Assembly: GCA_049613665.1 (NCBI GenBank) | Contig: JBMZCV010000013.1 | Location: 1-48,668, forward strand | DNA from: JBMZCV01 sp049613665 | GTDB taxonomy: Bacteria > Bacteroidota > Bacteroidia > Chitinophagales > UBA2359 | Direction of reading: 5' to 3' | DNA length: 48,668 bases | Part shown: positions 1 to 8,621 of the stretch, one piece after another | Numbering within the stretch: the first letter of the stretch is position 1 | Layout of the letters: each line of letters starts with the position of its first letter | The notes under the pieces: model-generated | Seen by the model: only the letters and a program-made list of their open reading frames with translations | Database searches by the model: none | What the model was told of the DNA's origin: nothing | Translations under genes and position numbers: made by a program

Positions 1-95
1 CTAGCCAAAAGGGACTACACGAAAGATATAATTTCTTCCTTATGTTATCTTTGCACCACCCAAATTGTCAAAGAATCAAAAATATCTACTTCCAC

Positions 96-1208
96 TTATA
101 AATATTGCAACTTATAAAATTTGTGTTTATCATCAAATCGAAGATGATTTTTGCCCATCCAAACAATAAATTTTCGAAATATTATTTCATTTTTGCGTAG
201 CCAATTATCAAATTCTTTTGGGTTTCCTAAATTAAGCAACCAATAGCAATAGGCTTCAAAATGGCCAGCTTCAATAATTTTTTTTTGCCATTCAAATAGC
301 ACATTTTCATATTGTTTATCGTATTTTCTTTCAAACCAACTGTTTATAAATAGTTTTTTGAGTTGATATATGTTTTCAATGCTTATTTCTTCAAAATAAT
401 CGCCTAAACCAGCCGCAAAATTCATATCAAACAATACTTGAAAAGGCAGTTTTGTGTTTTGCTCATCTTCCAACAATAAAAACATACGAGACCGCTCGCT
501 AAAACTCAATTTGCGTCCTTCGTTAGTAGGTGCTAACCGTATGCCGCTCCGCAAAGTATGATATAGCAAGTTGCTGATTTCATCTGAGCGTTCAGTCATT
601 GGTTCAAGATTAAGAAAAATTTCGGCATAAAACAAGCCCCAAATTTTTTCGGACGAATTGCAATACAACAAACTTGCCCAATAATAATTGGAAGCAAAAT
701 TTGGAGCATTCTCAATACCTTGCTCCCACGCAGCAACTGCTTTGTCATTGTTGTTTTGTCGATAATAAATGCCTCCTAATTCGACATACAACTGGCCAGC
801 ATCAGAAAACTTTTTAATGCCTTTCAAAAAAATTTGTTCTGCTTTGTCAGTTTTATCACTCAAATCATAAGCATTTCCCAACAATTGATAATGGCTTGCT
901 ACAACATCTTTTTTGTTAAGCGTTTTTTTCAGATATTTGATGGCTTTCGCAAAGTCTTTTTTTACATAATAAGTATAAGCCAACTCATATTGATAAATTA
1001 AACTTTTTGGAACAAGTTTCAATGCTTTTTCCAACAAACCTATTGCACCATCATAATCCTGCTTGTCGTCTATCAACGCAACTGCTTGTCGTGCATAGTC
1101 ATCAGCTTTTTTTTGTTTGTTGTTTGTTTGTGCAGAAAGCGGAACAAAAAAAGAAAACATGAAAAAACATGTAATAAAGTTATATTTTATAAATGAGTGC
1201 ATAGCCAT
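96..1208 (-). CDS. Exported tetratricopeptide-repeat protein
   Basis: Seen: 370 residues starting MAMHSF, with a hydrophobic stretch ending in LSAQ that looks like a signal peptide cut near residue 27. Residues ~37-175 read as four or five TPR units, with typical A/G/Y spacing such as YELAYTYYVKKDFAKAIKYL and LYVELGGIYYRQNNNDKA. The rest, to residue 370, is rich in aromatic and charged residues and has no motif I recognise. Two ATG codons (1208 and 1202) are possible starts and make no difference to the product. TPR arrays act as protein-binding scaffolds; exported ones are common in Bacteroidota envelopes. A CAAAAATA motif at 1219-1226 could be its -7 box. Partner and function are not deducible. 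Confidence 0.8.
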   Translation of the reverse strand: MAMHSFIKYNFITCFFMFSFFVPLSAQTNNKQKKADDYARQAVALIDDKQDYDGAIGLLEKALKLVPKSLIYQYELAYTYYVKKDFAKAIKYLKKTLNKKDVVASHYQLLGNAYDLSDKTDKAEQIFLKGIKKFSDAGQLYVELGGIYYRQNNNDKAVAAWEQGIENAPNFASNYYWASLLYCNSSEKIWGLFYAEIFLNLEPMTERSDEISNLLYHTLRSGIRLAPTNEGRKLSFSERSRMFLLLEDEQNTKLPFQVLFDMNFAAGLGDYFEEISIENIYQLKKLFINSWFERKYDKQYENVLFEWQKKIIEAGHFEAYCYWLLNLGNPKEFDNWLRKNEIIFRKFIVWMGKNHLRFDDKHKFYKLQYL

Positions 1209-1334
1209 TTTATTTGAGCAAAAATAAGTGTATTAACCAAAGTTAAATACTTGACACTTAAATATAAAAATATTTTTGATAGGCCAATCAATCTAGCACG
1301 CTTGTATTTGTCAAAAAATAGAAAGATGCCACAG

Positions 1335-1386
1335 AAAAAAGGCTTTAGACAAAATAAGTTTATTTATTTTGCCTAAAGCCTTTTCA
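1335..1386 (-). terminator. Intrinsic terminator of the L,D-transpeptidase gene
   Basis: A 17-bp stem (1341-1357 with 1364-1380, one mismatch) has a 6-base loop. On the minus strand it is followed by a T-run (A-run at 1335-1340), and on the plus strand by TTTTCATTTTT, so it could work both ways. Confidence 0.85.
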
Positions 1387-1410
1387 TTTTTAAGAGACTA
1401 TTTATATTTT

Positions 1411-2346
1411 TTATGGTTGAGCCACCATACCTTCTTTGCGTTTGATATTTCGCAAGCTATATTTAGAATTGTAAGCATAGCTATCTTTGTCGGCGTGCAT
1501 ATAAATACAACTACCACCTTTGATAGTATTAATAATTTCACGGTTTAGATAAGTAGGCAAAGCTGGACAACCCCAACTGCGGCCAATTCTATTATGTACG
1601 CTAATAAAACGCTGACTTACATACTCTGCTGCATGCATCACAATAGCTCTTTCTCTTGCTTTGTGATTGATGCCATACTCAATGCCGTCTAAACGCATTG
1701 AATAGCCGTGTTTGCCAATATAAGTTTCGGCCGTAACAAAAAAGCCTAAACTGCTTTGTAAGGAATTTACTTTATTAGAAAAAGTGTGTGCATATTGAGT
1801 ACCCGAATTTTGGCCGTGAGCTACCAAAGTTTTATATTCAAGTCTTTTCTTTTTGAGGTTGATTACAAAAAAACGCTCTTCAGACGAAGCTTTTGAATAA
1901 TCAATAATTGTTAGTATATCATTTCTACGCTTGCGACTTGCTTTTTCAAAACCAGCGAAAGCTTGTTTAAATACATCATAACGAACAATGCCTTCTAAGC
2001 CACAATCTCTATACATTTTTTTGGCGCGTGCATTGAAGCCAAAATATGTCTTTTTTGCTCGTTTTTTGCGAATTTTCTTTTCTTTTTTTACTGCAAAAGC
2101 TTCTTTTGGAAGGGGAGTTATCGCTGAAATTTTTTCACAAATTTCTTCTATCAAAGTTTCAGCACAAGTATTATTGTCTAAGCTGACAATATTCGATAAT
2201 TTATCTTGAGGTATATCTTTACAAACTTTTATTAAGGAAGTCTGCAAAGCAGCTTTATTTATATCAATTGTTTTTGCACTATATATTTGAATGCCTAAAA
2301 AAACCATTGGAATGGCTAAAAAAAGTGCTATATATTTGTTGTTCAT
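1411..2346 (-). CDS. Murein L,D-transpeptidase, YkuD_2-type catalytic domain
   Basis: Seen: 311 residues from the ATG at 2346; the in-frame TTG at 2358 is a poorer start. The N-terminus is a membrane anchor or signal peptide (residues 5-24), followed by a Lys/Arg-rich linker (~85-100). The catalytic part is ~155-290: HGQNSGTQYA, a conserved His in VMHAAEY (H238) and the nucleophile in RSWGCPALP (C260). Family knowledge: these enzymes form or edit L,D-crosslinks in peptidoglycan on the periplasmic side and are inhibited by carbapenems rather than most penicillins. The length fits the YkuD_2 (PF13645) family. It has its own downstream terminator and no obvious operon partner. Whether it crosslinks or attaches proteins to murein cannot be told. 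Confidence 0.88.
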   Translation of the reverse strand: MNNKYIALFLAIPMVFLGIQIYSAKTIDINKAALQTSLIKVCKDIPQDKLSNIVSLDNNTCAETLIEEICEKISAITPLPKEAFAVKKEKKIRKKRAKKTYFGFNARAKKMYRDCGLEGIVRYDVFKQAFAGFEKASRKRRNDILTIIDYSKASSEERFFVINLKKKRLEYKTLVAHGQNSGTQYAHTFSNKVNSLQSSLGFFVTAETYIGKHGYSMRLDGIEYGINHKARERAIVMHAAEYVSQRFISVHNRIGRSWGCPALPTYLNREIINTIKGGSCIYMHADKDSYAYNSKYSLRNIKRKEGMVAQP

Positions 2347-2538
2347 ACTCGCTATCAATTAGTTATTTGGCGATTGTGTAAGAAAAAGTATATTTGTATA
2401 GTGTGTAATAGTTTTTAGCTAACTGTTTGTTTATATAAATATCACTTAACAAAGTCTTTTGTATTGTCTATTTTCATAATATATAATGTTTGATAGGCAA
2501 AAGTAATGCCTAATTTTTATTTTTTTGTAAAAAAAACG

Positions 2539-2781
2539 TTACATTCTCGTAAATTTTGGGATAATATAAAGTAATATTGCAGCTCCAATAGTTGCCATCG
2601 CAATATTTCCTGCCAAACCAGAGGCTGACAATTGTAAAAGCCCAAATAACCAATCTCCGACAACTGCACCTGCAATACCTAAGATGATATTCCACATCAT
2701 GCCCATGCTATGGCCTCTCATAAATGTGCTTGCTAACCAGCCTGCAATTGCTCCAACAATAATAGCTGTGATAATGTCCAT
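2539..2781 (-). CDS. GlsB/YeaQ/YmgE family small membrane protein
   Basis: Seen: 80 residues with three hydrophobic helices (~3-20, ~28-48, ~55-75) rich in Gly and Ala. It has the family pattern GAIAGWLAS near the start and ILGIAGAVVGDWLF in the middle. Family knowledge: these 'transglycosylase-associated' proteins (PF04226) are inner-membrane proteins often induced by stress; the old name does not mean enzymatic activity. It is a single gene. A CAAAGTTA sequence at 2844-2851 fits a Bacteroidota -7 box, but no well-spaced -33 box was found. Confidence 0.9.
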   Translation of the reverse strand: MDIITAIIVGAIAGWLASTFMRGHSMGMMWNIILGIAGAVVGDWLFGLLQLSASGLAGNIAMATIGAAILLYIIPKFTRM

Positions 2782-2933
2782 GCTTTTTTGTTGTAAGATT
2801 TATAAAAAATGTGTGTTTTTTGTGAAAAAACGTTAATTCTGCACAAAGTTATTATAAAAGCTCATATCTTGGTAATAAAAGTGCAAAAAAATGAAAAAAA
2901 AAATGAAAAAACTACTTTTGTATGCAAATTTTG

Positions 2934-3413
2934 TTATTCAAATTGAACGAGTAGCTGCTTTTTTTCTACGGCAATGCCTTTGCTAACTTCAATACTTTTA
3001 ACAATACCATCACAAGGTGCTTTCAATACATTTTCCATTTTCATAGCTTCTAAAATCAAGACACTATCGCCTTTTGCTACCTTATCTCCTACCGAAACCA
3101 TAATATCGAATACTAAACCAGGCATTGGAGCGACAATTTCATTAATTCTCACCGCTTTCATATCGCTAATGCCCATTTTTTCGAGCAACAAATCTAGCTT
3201 ATCTTTGAGTTTCACTTCATAGTTTTTTCCATTTACATGAATTTGAAATGTCTTGTTGGCAAAATCTGCTGATACCAAAGAAGCATTGTAAGACGCATTG
3301 TCTTTTAATATGTGATAAGCTTCATCGGATATTTGGCAAATATCCCATTTTTTTTCATGTGATTGTGTTACTACATCAATTTCTAAATTGTTATTTATTT
3401 GTGCTTTATACAT
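2934..3413 (-). CDS. Biotin carboxyl carrier protein (biotin/lipoyl attachment domain)
   Basis: Seen: 159 residues. The C-terminal ~75 form a biotinyl domain: APMPGLV at 95-101 and EAMKMEN at 122-128, with K125 as the biotinylated lysine. The first ~90 residues resemble the N-terminal part of carriers used by acyl-CoA or oxaloacetate/glutaconyl decarboxylases. Family knowledge: the carrier moves carboxybiotin between a biotin carboxylase and a carboxyltransferase. The Pro/Met-rich APMPGLV motif is closer to propionyl- or acetyl-CoA carboxylase/decarboxylase carriers than to AccB of fatty-acid synthesis. Neither carboxylase nor transferase subunits are adjacent, so it must act with subunits encoded elsewhere. 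Confidence 0.88.
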   Translation of the reverse strand: MYKAQINNNLEIDVVTQSHEKKWDICQISDEAYHILKDNASYNASLVSADFANKTFQIHVNGKNYEVKLKDKLDLLLEKMGISDMKAVRINEIVAPMPGLVFDIMVSVGDKVAKGDSVLILEAMKMENVLKAPCDGIVKSIEVSKGIAVEKKQLLVQFE

Positions 3414-3454
3414 TTTTTATTCTAAATAATAAGTTAAAGTTATTTACCCAATAG

Positions 3455-3680
3455 TTCGGACATTTATACATTTTTTTATCAAAGGCTTAAACATACTATT
3501 TTTTTTAGGCTAAGTAACGCTCAAAAAATCTCTGCCTCAAATCGTGAACTTATTTTTTTACTGTTACTAAGGTGGCCACTATTTGCAAGTTTTGCAGCCT
3601 TTTGAACTGAAAAATAGTATGTTTACCTTTTCAAAAGGCGTTTTTTTATTCAACTGAAAATTGTTATAAAAATGTCCGAA
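3455..3680 (+). repeat. R1 palindromic repeat, copy A (with 57-bp insert)
   Basis: The core (3489-3624) starts AAACATACTATTTTT and ends AAAAATAGTATGTTT, a perfect inverted pair. Outer inverted ends TTCGGACATTT (3455-3465) and AAATGTCCGAA (3670-3680) bound it. The inner part has TTAGGCTAAG on the left and the TTTGAACTG box on the right. A 57-bp segment (3515-3571) absent from other copies is flanked by CTAAG on both sides. It lies between the biotin carrier gene and hemG. Confidence 0.85.
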
Positions 3681-3695
3681 TCATTGATTTGCTAC

Positions 3696-5039
3696 CTATT
3701 CTGCCAAATAACGCCCTACTTTTGCGGCTTCCTGACACATTTTTCTAACCGAAATTTGCCCTGTATAATTGCCGAAAATACGTATATTAGGAAAATCTTT
3801 TTCTAGCAATTCTTGTATTTCAAAATGAAGTGTTTGCAAAGCAGGCGAATAAAGCGGAATTCCTTTTGGCCACCGATAAATCTGCTGGCCTAAAAAGTCA
3901 TTTTCCAAACCAAAGAGTCTTTTCAAATCATTTGCTACCATATTTAGTAGTGCTTCATCTGTTTTTTTAAACAATTTGCCATCAAAATCACGCATAATGC
4001 AAGTAAGGCTAGCCATATTTTCGTTTGGCGTTCTTTTTTCAAAAATGCAATGATTAAACAAAACTCCTAAAATGTTATAGTTCTCATTTTTAGGAATCAA
4101 ACAACCAAAACCAGCCTTAAAATTAGGCAAGTTTTTTTGTTCAACAAATAAAGTTATCGAAATAATCGGAGAATAAGTAATTTCATTCATTTTTTTCTCT
4201 AGCTCATGCGACTTAAAAAAAGAAGCCGCTCGATAAGCTGGCACACACAAAATAGTAGGTATATCTTTTTTTTGTTGTTCCAAAACATCAACATTATAGG
4301 TGATATTTTCGCTCAGATGTTTAGCCAAAGCATTGACTAAATCTTGCATACCATTTTCAAAACTTAAAGAACCTCCTCGCAGGTGTTTTGGTGCTTTGGG
4401 GCGTTTATTTTTTCGATTTTTCCAAGCATTTTTGAGCAAAACAAATCCTAATCTGTTGCTTTTTGCTTGCGTTTGTGCCAAAGTTGGCAAAATTGCTGAA
4501 AAACTAAGCTCATGCAGCCTACCTGCATAAATGCCTGCCAAAGCAGGTTCGAGCAGTTGATTGGCTACTTTTTCACTCAAATAAGTATTGCAAAAATCTT
4601 GTAAGCTGTCTATTTTTTGAGGTTTTTTTGAGCTAAAAAACTGCCGAGCAGCTTGCAAAGTTTCTAAAATAGTAAGTGGAAAACGACGAAATTTATTATT
4701 TCTAAGAATATATCTTTTTTTTGTTATTTTTTGTGGTGCTATCAGTTTCAAACCCAAATCGTTGGCCAATGCTTCAAATTCTGGACACCACAAAACACCA
4801 TTGGCAGCTCCTTCGGCTATGCCAAACTTCGTTTTTTTAGTCTGCAACAATCCTCCTACACGACTTGCTTTTTCGTAAATATGGAAGCTTACACCAGCTT
4901 TTTTTAGATAAAATCCCAATAATAAACCTGCAATTCCGCCTCCAATGATGCGGTAATGTTGCTGTTTTTGTAGTTTTTTGCCCAAAACAGCACTTTTTAA
5001 TAACGGATATTTCATAATTTGGTTTGAGAAAAAAAACAA
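3696..5039 (-). CDS. hemG: Protoporphyrinogen oxidase (HemG/HemY type, FAD)
   Basis: Seen: 447 residues; an alternative ATG at residue 9 (MKYPLL) is plausible. A dinucleotide-binding fold near the N-terminus reads IIGGGIAGLLLGFYLKKAG, followed by EKASRVGG, typical of the flavin amine-oxidase superfamily. Internal motifs EPALAGIYAGRLHELSF and GGSLSFENGMQDL match oxygen-dependent-type protoporphyrinogen oxidases, and the C-terminus ends in an FAD-contact region, GNYTGQISVRKMCQEAAKVG. Role: six-electron oxidation of protoporphyrinogen IX to protoporphyrin IX, the penultimate haem step. It lies 55 bp downstream of kynU, but a strong terminator separates the two. Other haem genes are not in view, so a different amine-oxidase function is possible but less likely. 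Confidence 0.8.
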   Translation of the reverse strand: MFFFSNQIMKYPLLKSAVLGKKLQKQQHYRIIGGGIAGLLLGFYLKKAGVSFHIYEKASRVGGLLQTKKTKFGIAEGAANGVLWCPEFEALANDLGLKLIAPQKITKKRYILRNNKFRRFPLTILETLQAARQFFSSKKPQKIDSLQDFCNTYLSEKVANQLLEPALAGIYAGRLHELSFSAILPTLAQTQAKSNRLGFVLLKNAWKNRKNKRPKAPKHLRGGSLSFENGMQDLVNALAKHLSENITYNVDVLEQQKKDIPTILCVPAYRAASFFKSHELEKKMNEITYSPIISITLFVEQKNLPNFKAGFGCLIPKNENYNILGVLFNHCIFEKRTPNENMASLTCIMRDFDGKLFKKTDEALLNMVANDLKRLFGLENDFLGQQIYRWPKGIPLYSPALQTLHFEIQELLEKDFPNIRIFGNYTGQISVRKMCQEAAKVGRYLAE

Positions 5040-5081
5040 AAGCGAAAACTTTATTTTTGAAATAAAAAAGTTTTCGCTTTA
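5031..5081 (-). terminator. Intrinsic terminator of kynU
   Basis: Arms AAAGCGAAAACTT (5039-5051) and AAGTTTTCGCTTT (5069-5081) enclose an A/T loop. On the minus strand they are followed by TTTTGTTTTTTTT. The hairpin fills the whole gap between kynU and hemG. Confidence 0.88.
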
Positions 5082-5094
5082 AAATAATAAATCA

Positions 5095-6396
5095 TTAAAT
5101 AGCTTCTTTCAAAGCCGCTTCGAGTAGGTTTACAAACTGCAAAACTTCTGAGAAAGTGTTGTATAAAGGCACAGGAGCGACACGAATAACATTTGGTTTT
5201 CGCCAATCTGCTATTACGCCATGTTTCGTAATCCAATCGAAAATAGAGCGGCCTGTTTCTTCTTCTGTTAAGATAGATAGCTGACAACCACGCTCTTGTA
5301 TATTATTTGGCGTAATAATATTAAAAACTGTTCTGCCTTGCTTTTCATTGATTTGGGCTATCAGAAATGCTAAAAAAGAAGTGAGTTTTTCGCTTTTTGC
5401 TCTCAAATTTTCTATTCCAGCTTCATCAAAAATCTCTAAAGAAGCTTTGTGTGCTGCCATTGGCAAAACTTGTGCATTGCTCAACTGCCAGCCTGCTGCT
5501 CCTGCTTGTGGCACAAATACATCTGGCATTGTAAAACGTGTTTTTTCATCATTGCCCCACCAGCCTGCAAATCGGTGCAAGTTGGGATTGTTGCCGTGAT
5601 TTTGATGCACAAAAACGCCAGAAGTGCCGCCAGGCCCCGAATTTAAGTATTTGTAGCTACACCAAACCGCAAAATCAACTTGCCAATCGTGGAGTTTCAT
5701 CGCCACATTGCCAGCAGCGTGAGCACAATCGAAACCAGCTTTTGCACCTACTTTGTGAGCAGCAGCCGTTATTTTTTCAAAATCGAAATATTGGCCTGTA
5801 TAATAATTCACGCCACCAAACATAACTAAAGCCAATTCGTCGCCAAGTTCGGCTATTTTTTCGACAATATCTTCGGTTCGCAAAGTATGTTCGCCTGTTC
5901 GAGATTTCATGACTACAACAGCATTATCCGCCTCAAAACCATGATGTTCGACTTGGCTTTTTACGGCATAAATATCAGATGGAAAAGCAGACTCTTCAAT
6001 CAAAATTTTGTAGCGTTTGGCAGTTGGACGATAAAAACTCACCATCATCAAATGCAAATTGACACTCAAGGCATTCATAACGACCACTTCGGCTGGCTTT
6101 GCTCCTACTAAGCGAGCCGTTGCTTCGGTCAAAAAATGATGGTAATAATACCACGCATTTTTTCCATCGAAATGGCCTTCAACACCCAAGTTTTGCCAAT
6201 CGAGGAGTTCTTGTTCGATATGTTTTCTGACGCTTTTGGGCTGCAAGCCTAGCGAATTTCCACACAAATAAATACTATCTTTTCCTGCTATTTGAGGTAT
6301 GTAAAACCGTTTTCTATATTGTTTTAGAGTATCTTTTTCGTCTTGCTCTTTTGCATAAAGCATTACATTTTCTATATCTAAAGTGTTGTGTTGCAT
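5095..6396 (-). CDS. kynU: Kynureninase
   Basis: Seen: 433 residues, normal length for the family. Landmarks: IYLCGNSLGLQP (~42-53), MNALSVNLH (107-115), the PLP-contact aspartate in FDCAHAAGN (D223) and the Schiff-base lysine in SYKYLNSGPGG (K249). Role: PLP-dependent cleavage of kynurenine or 3-hydroxykynurenine to (3-hydroxy)anthranilate plus alanine, in tryptophan breakdown or de novo NAD synthesis. It acts in the cytosol. The gene is alone; kynurenine 3-monooxygenase and tryptophan dioxygenase genes are not nearby. Upstream lie an R1 and an R2 repeat rather than another gene, so it should have its own promoter, although no clear -7 box was seen. Confidence 0.95.
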   Translation of the reverse strand: MQHNTLDIENVMLYAKEQDEKDTLKQYRKRFYIPQIAGKDSIYLCGNSLGLQPKSVRKHIEQELLDWQNLGVEGHFDGKNAWYYYHHFLTEATARLVGAKPAEVVVMNALSVNLHLMMVSFYRPTAKRYKILIEESAFPSDIYAVKSQVEHHGFEADNAVVVMKSRTGEHTLRTEDIVEKIAELGDELALVMFGGVNYYTGQYFDFEKITAAAHKVGAKAGFDCAHAAGNVAMKLHDWQVDFAVWCSYKYLNSGPGGTSGVFVHQNHGNNPNLHRFAGWWGNDEKTRFTMPDVFVPQAGAAGWQLSNAQVLPMAAHKASLEIFDEAGIENLRAKSEKLTSFLAFLIAQINEKQGRTVFNIITPNNIQERGCQLSILTEEETGRSIFDWITKHGVIADWRKPNVIRVAPVPLYNTFSEVLQFVNLLEAALKEAI

Positions 6397-6436
6397 GTAA
6401 TTGTGAATTTAAGTGCCAAGCACCAGCTATTTTCGC

Positions 6437-6632
6437 CTTGAAATAAAATGAATAATACGACATTTTATTTATTCATTTTCTTGTAGCAGCGTTTTTTTTA
6501 TCAAAAGCTTAAGCATACTGTTTCTTTGATGCTAAAATGGCCAAGATTTGTCTTTTTTATAGCCTATTTTACTGAAGAATAGTATGTTTCCCCTACCAAA
6601 AAAATATTTCTTTCGTTAAACAGAGCATAGCT
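6437..6632 (+). repeat. R1 palindromic repeat, copy B (degenerate)
   Basis: The core (6511-6589) has AAGCATACTG on the left and AATAGTATGTTT on the right, and the middle keeps TGGCC and the ACTGAA box. The left flank (from 6437) and right flank (GTTAAACAGAGCATAGCT, to 6632) resemble those of copy C. An R2 copy begins where it ends. Confidence 0.75.
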
Positions 6633-6735
6633 AGCCAAGTACTATTTAATAAAGCATTCGTTTAGTGGCTAAAGCATTGATAGTCAAGGTATTGTCTTGT
6701 TCTGAAATGCCCAAAAACTTCTGAACGACTACTTA
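6632..6735 (+). repeat. R2 structured repeat, copy 1
   Basis: It matches the R2 pattern from CCAAGTACTATTTAATAAAG to GAACGACTACTTAA. The left tip is altered (CTAGCC instead of AAGTACC), so its first hairpin is damaged. It directly abuts R1 copy B. Together they fill the 6397-6750 gap, in which no gene is seen. Confidence 0.85.
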
Positions 6736-6750
6736 AATGTACGAAAATAT

Positions 6751-7656
6751 TTATGTTATTTTTTTACTGATATATTCAGCAATACTCGCAATGGCTTTTC
6801 GAGACTCTGGCAAATAAGGGCCACAAGCTTGAAAAACATGTGTCATTTCGTCCCAAATTTCTAGTTCTACATCTACGCCTGCTTGTCTTGCTTTGTCGGC
6901 CAAACGTTTTGCGTCATCTAGCAAAACTTCGGCTGTACCCACTTGAATAAATATAGGCGGAAAATCTGAAAAATTGCCATATAGTGGAGATATTAACGGA
7001 TTTTTTTTGTCTTCGCCATTGGCATATATATCTGCCCAATAGCGTATTAAATTTGGTGTGAGCATTGGGTCAATATTTTCGTTTTCTTCTATCGAATTAC
7101 CCGTAGCAAGCAGGTCTGTCCATGGCGAAATGCAAATCGCTGCTGCTGGCAAAGGCATATTTTCTTGTTTTAGTTGTAGAATACTAGCCAAAGTAAGACC
7201 ACCACCTGCCGAATCGCCTGCAAAGATGATATTTTTTGGTGAATATTTTTTTTCTAAAAGCCATTTATATGCAGAGATGGCATCATCGAGGGCAGCAGGA
7301 AAGGGATTTTCAGGAGCTAAACGGTAGTCAATTGCTAGTGCATAAATGCCAGCTTTTCGTGCTATTCGGGCAATGAGTGTTTTGTGCGTTTCTACTGAAC
7401 CCAAGGCATAAGCACCTCCATGAAAATATAACATAATGATATTTTCGTTGGCTTTTTTGGGTTTAAAACTAGCTGCTGCTATGCCATTGACTGTAAAACG
7501 GCTAAAATGAACGCCTTTTGGCATTTGCAAGCGATTCATGATGGTTTCCATGCCTTGCCGCAAAAATGTTGCATCATTTTGTCGGCTTGTGCCAATGACT
7601 GAACGACGAGCTATGCGTACATAACGAGCGTATATAAAATTGCGGAAACTTGCCAT
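6751..7656 (-). CDS. Alpha/beta hydrolase, hormone-sensitive-lipase type esterase
   Basis: Seen: 301 residues with the HSL-family oxyanion motif HGGAYALGS (79-87), a nucleophile elbow GDSAGGG (S149), an acid residue D247 in VLLDDAKRLA and a catalytic His at 273 in MTHVFQ. YRLAPENPFPAALDD (~111-125) is also family-typical. No signal peptide is visible, so it is probably cytosolic. Such enzymes (COG0657) hydrolyse short acyl esters; the natural substrate cannot be deduced. Together with kynU, an alternative kynurenine formamidase role was considered because some bacterial formamidases share this fold, but nothing in the sequence decides it. Confidence 0.85.
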   Translation of the reverse strand: MASFRNFIYARYVRIARRSVIGTSRQNDATFLRQGMETIMNRLQMPKGVHFSRFTVNGIAAASFKPKKANENIIMLYFHGGAYALGSVETHKTLIARIARKAGIYALAIDYRLAPENPFPAALDDAISAYKWLLEKKYSPKNIIFAGDSAGGGLTLASILQLKQENMPLPAAAICISPWTDLLATGNSIEENENIDPMLTPNLIRYWADIYANGEDKKNPLISPLYGNFSDFPPIFIQVGTAEVLLDDAKRLADKARQAGVDVELEIWDEMTHVFQACGPYLPESRKAIASIAEYISKKIT

Positions 7657-7696
7657 ATTTTTTTCTTTTCTTAAACTAAGTTTTCTAAAGTTTTTG

Positions 7697-7728
7697 CAAA
7701 GGTGTTATTTTTTGTAACTGTTCAGCAA
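7697..7728 (-). promoter_or_regulatory. Candidate Bacteroidota promoter for the HSL-type esterase
   Basis: On the minus strand, TTG (7728-7726), 21 bases, then CACCTTTG (7704-7697). This is one mismatch from the -7 consensus TAnnTTTG with usual spacing. It lies ~40 bases upstream of the ATG. Confidence 0.4.
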
Positions 7729-7770
7729 CAGAAATTTTGGATAAAATTTAAACAGTTTCTAATAAAAAAA

Positions 7771-8460
7771 TTACTCCACCAACTGCCAATCAATAGGTTT
7801 TAAACCTTGCTCTTGCAAAATTTGATTGGCTTTAGAAAAATGTCGACAACCAGAAAAATATCGCACCGACAAAGGCGAAGGGTGTCCTGCTTTTAGAACA
7901 TAATGCTTTTGCGAGTCGATTAAAGTTGCTTTGCTTTTCGCAAAATTTCCCCACAACAAAAATATAAGTCCTCTTCGCTCTTCCGACAACTTGCGAATAA
8001 CGGCATCTGTAAAATTTTGCCAGCCTATTTTTGAATGAGATGCTGCTGAACTCGCTCGTACTGTTAGCATTGCATTGAGCAAAAATACACCTTGATTTGC
8101 CCACTTTTCGAGATTGCCAGATGTCGGAATTTCGAAACCTATATCGCTCTTCAACTCCTTAAAAATATTGCGTAGCGAAGGCGGTACTTTTATATTATCT
8201 TGCACCGAAAAACACAAACCATGTGCTTGATTTGGCCCATGATAAGGGTCTTGTCCCAAAATGACTACTTTTACATCGTGAAAAGGCGTAGAGTTGAAAG
8301 CGTTGAATATCAAAGGGCCTGGCGGATATACTTTCACTCCTTTTCGTTTTTCGTCTAGCAAATATTGCTTAATAGCCAGCATATATGGTTGTTGAAATTC
8401 GTCTTGTAATACTTCTAACCAGCTTGTTTCTATTTGAGGTTTAATAGTTTTTGAACTCAT
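7771..8460 (-). CDS. ung: Uracil-DNA glycosylase, family 1
   Basis: Seen: 229 residues, the usual length. The water-activating motif GQDPYHG is at 69-75 (D71), the uracil-contact LLNAMLTV at 127-134 (N129), and the minor-groove loop GHPSPLS at 192-198 (H193). Role: removes uracil from DNA after cytosine deamination or dUMP incorporation, starting base-excision repair in the cytosol. All catalytic residues are present. It is a single gene, with the esterase gene downstream on the same strand 114 bp away. Confidence 0.97.
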   Translation of the reverse strand: MSSKTIKPQIETSWLEVLQDEFQQPYMLAIKQYLLDEKRKGVKVYPPGPLIFNAFNSTPFHDVKVVILGQDPYHGPNQAHGLCFSVQDNIKVPPSLRNIFKELKSDIGFEIPTSGNLEKWANQGVFLLNAMLTVRASSAASHSKIGWQNFTDAVIRKLSEERRGLIFLLWGNFAKSKATLIDSQKHYVLKAGHPSPLSVRYFSGCRHFSKANQILQEQGLKPIDWQLVE

Positions 8461-8621
8461 AACAATTAAATATTTTTCGTAAAAGCTTTTTTTTCTGAAC
8501 TATAAAATTACGAAAAATTAAGCACTTTTTATTGCTTTTTGGCGAAGTTTTCTAATAAACGAATATCAGAAATAACGACTAGCAAATTTGTCAAACCTTT
8601 CTTTAGATAGCAATGTTGTTA

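Noticed and set aside
46..53. TATCTTTG on the + strand near the left edge
   Set aside because: It matches a -7 box but would point into the 3' end of the TPR gene in antisense. There is no -33 box or downstream sense gene, so it is treated as chance.
5095..6396. Several long open frames opposite kynureninase
   Set aside because: The kynureninase frame has all family motifs; the opposite-strand frames show no domain and reflect codon bias.
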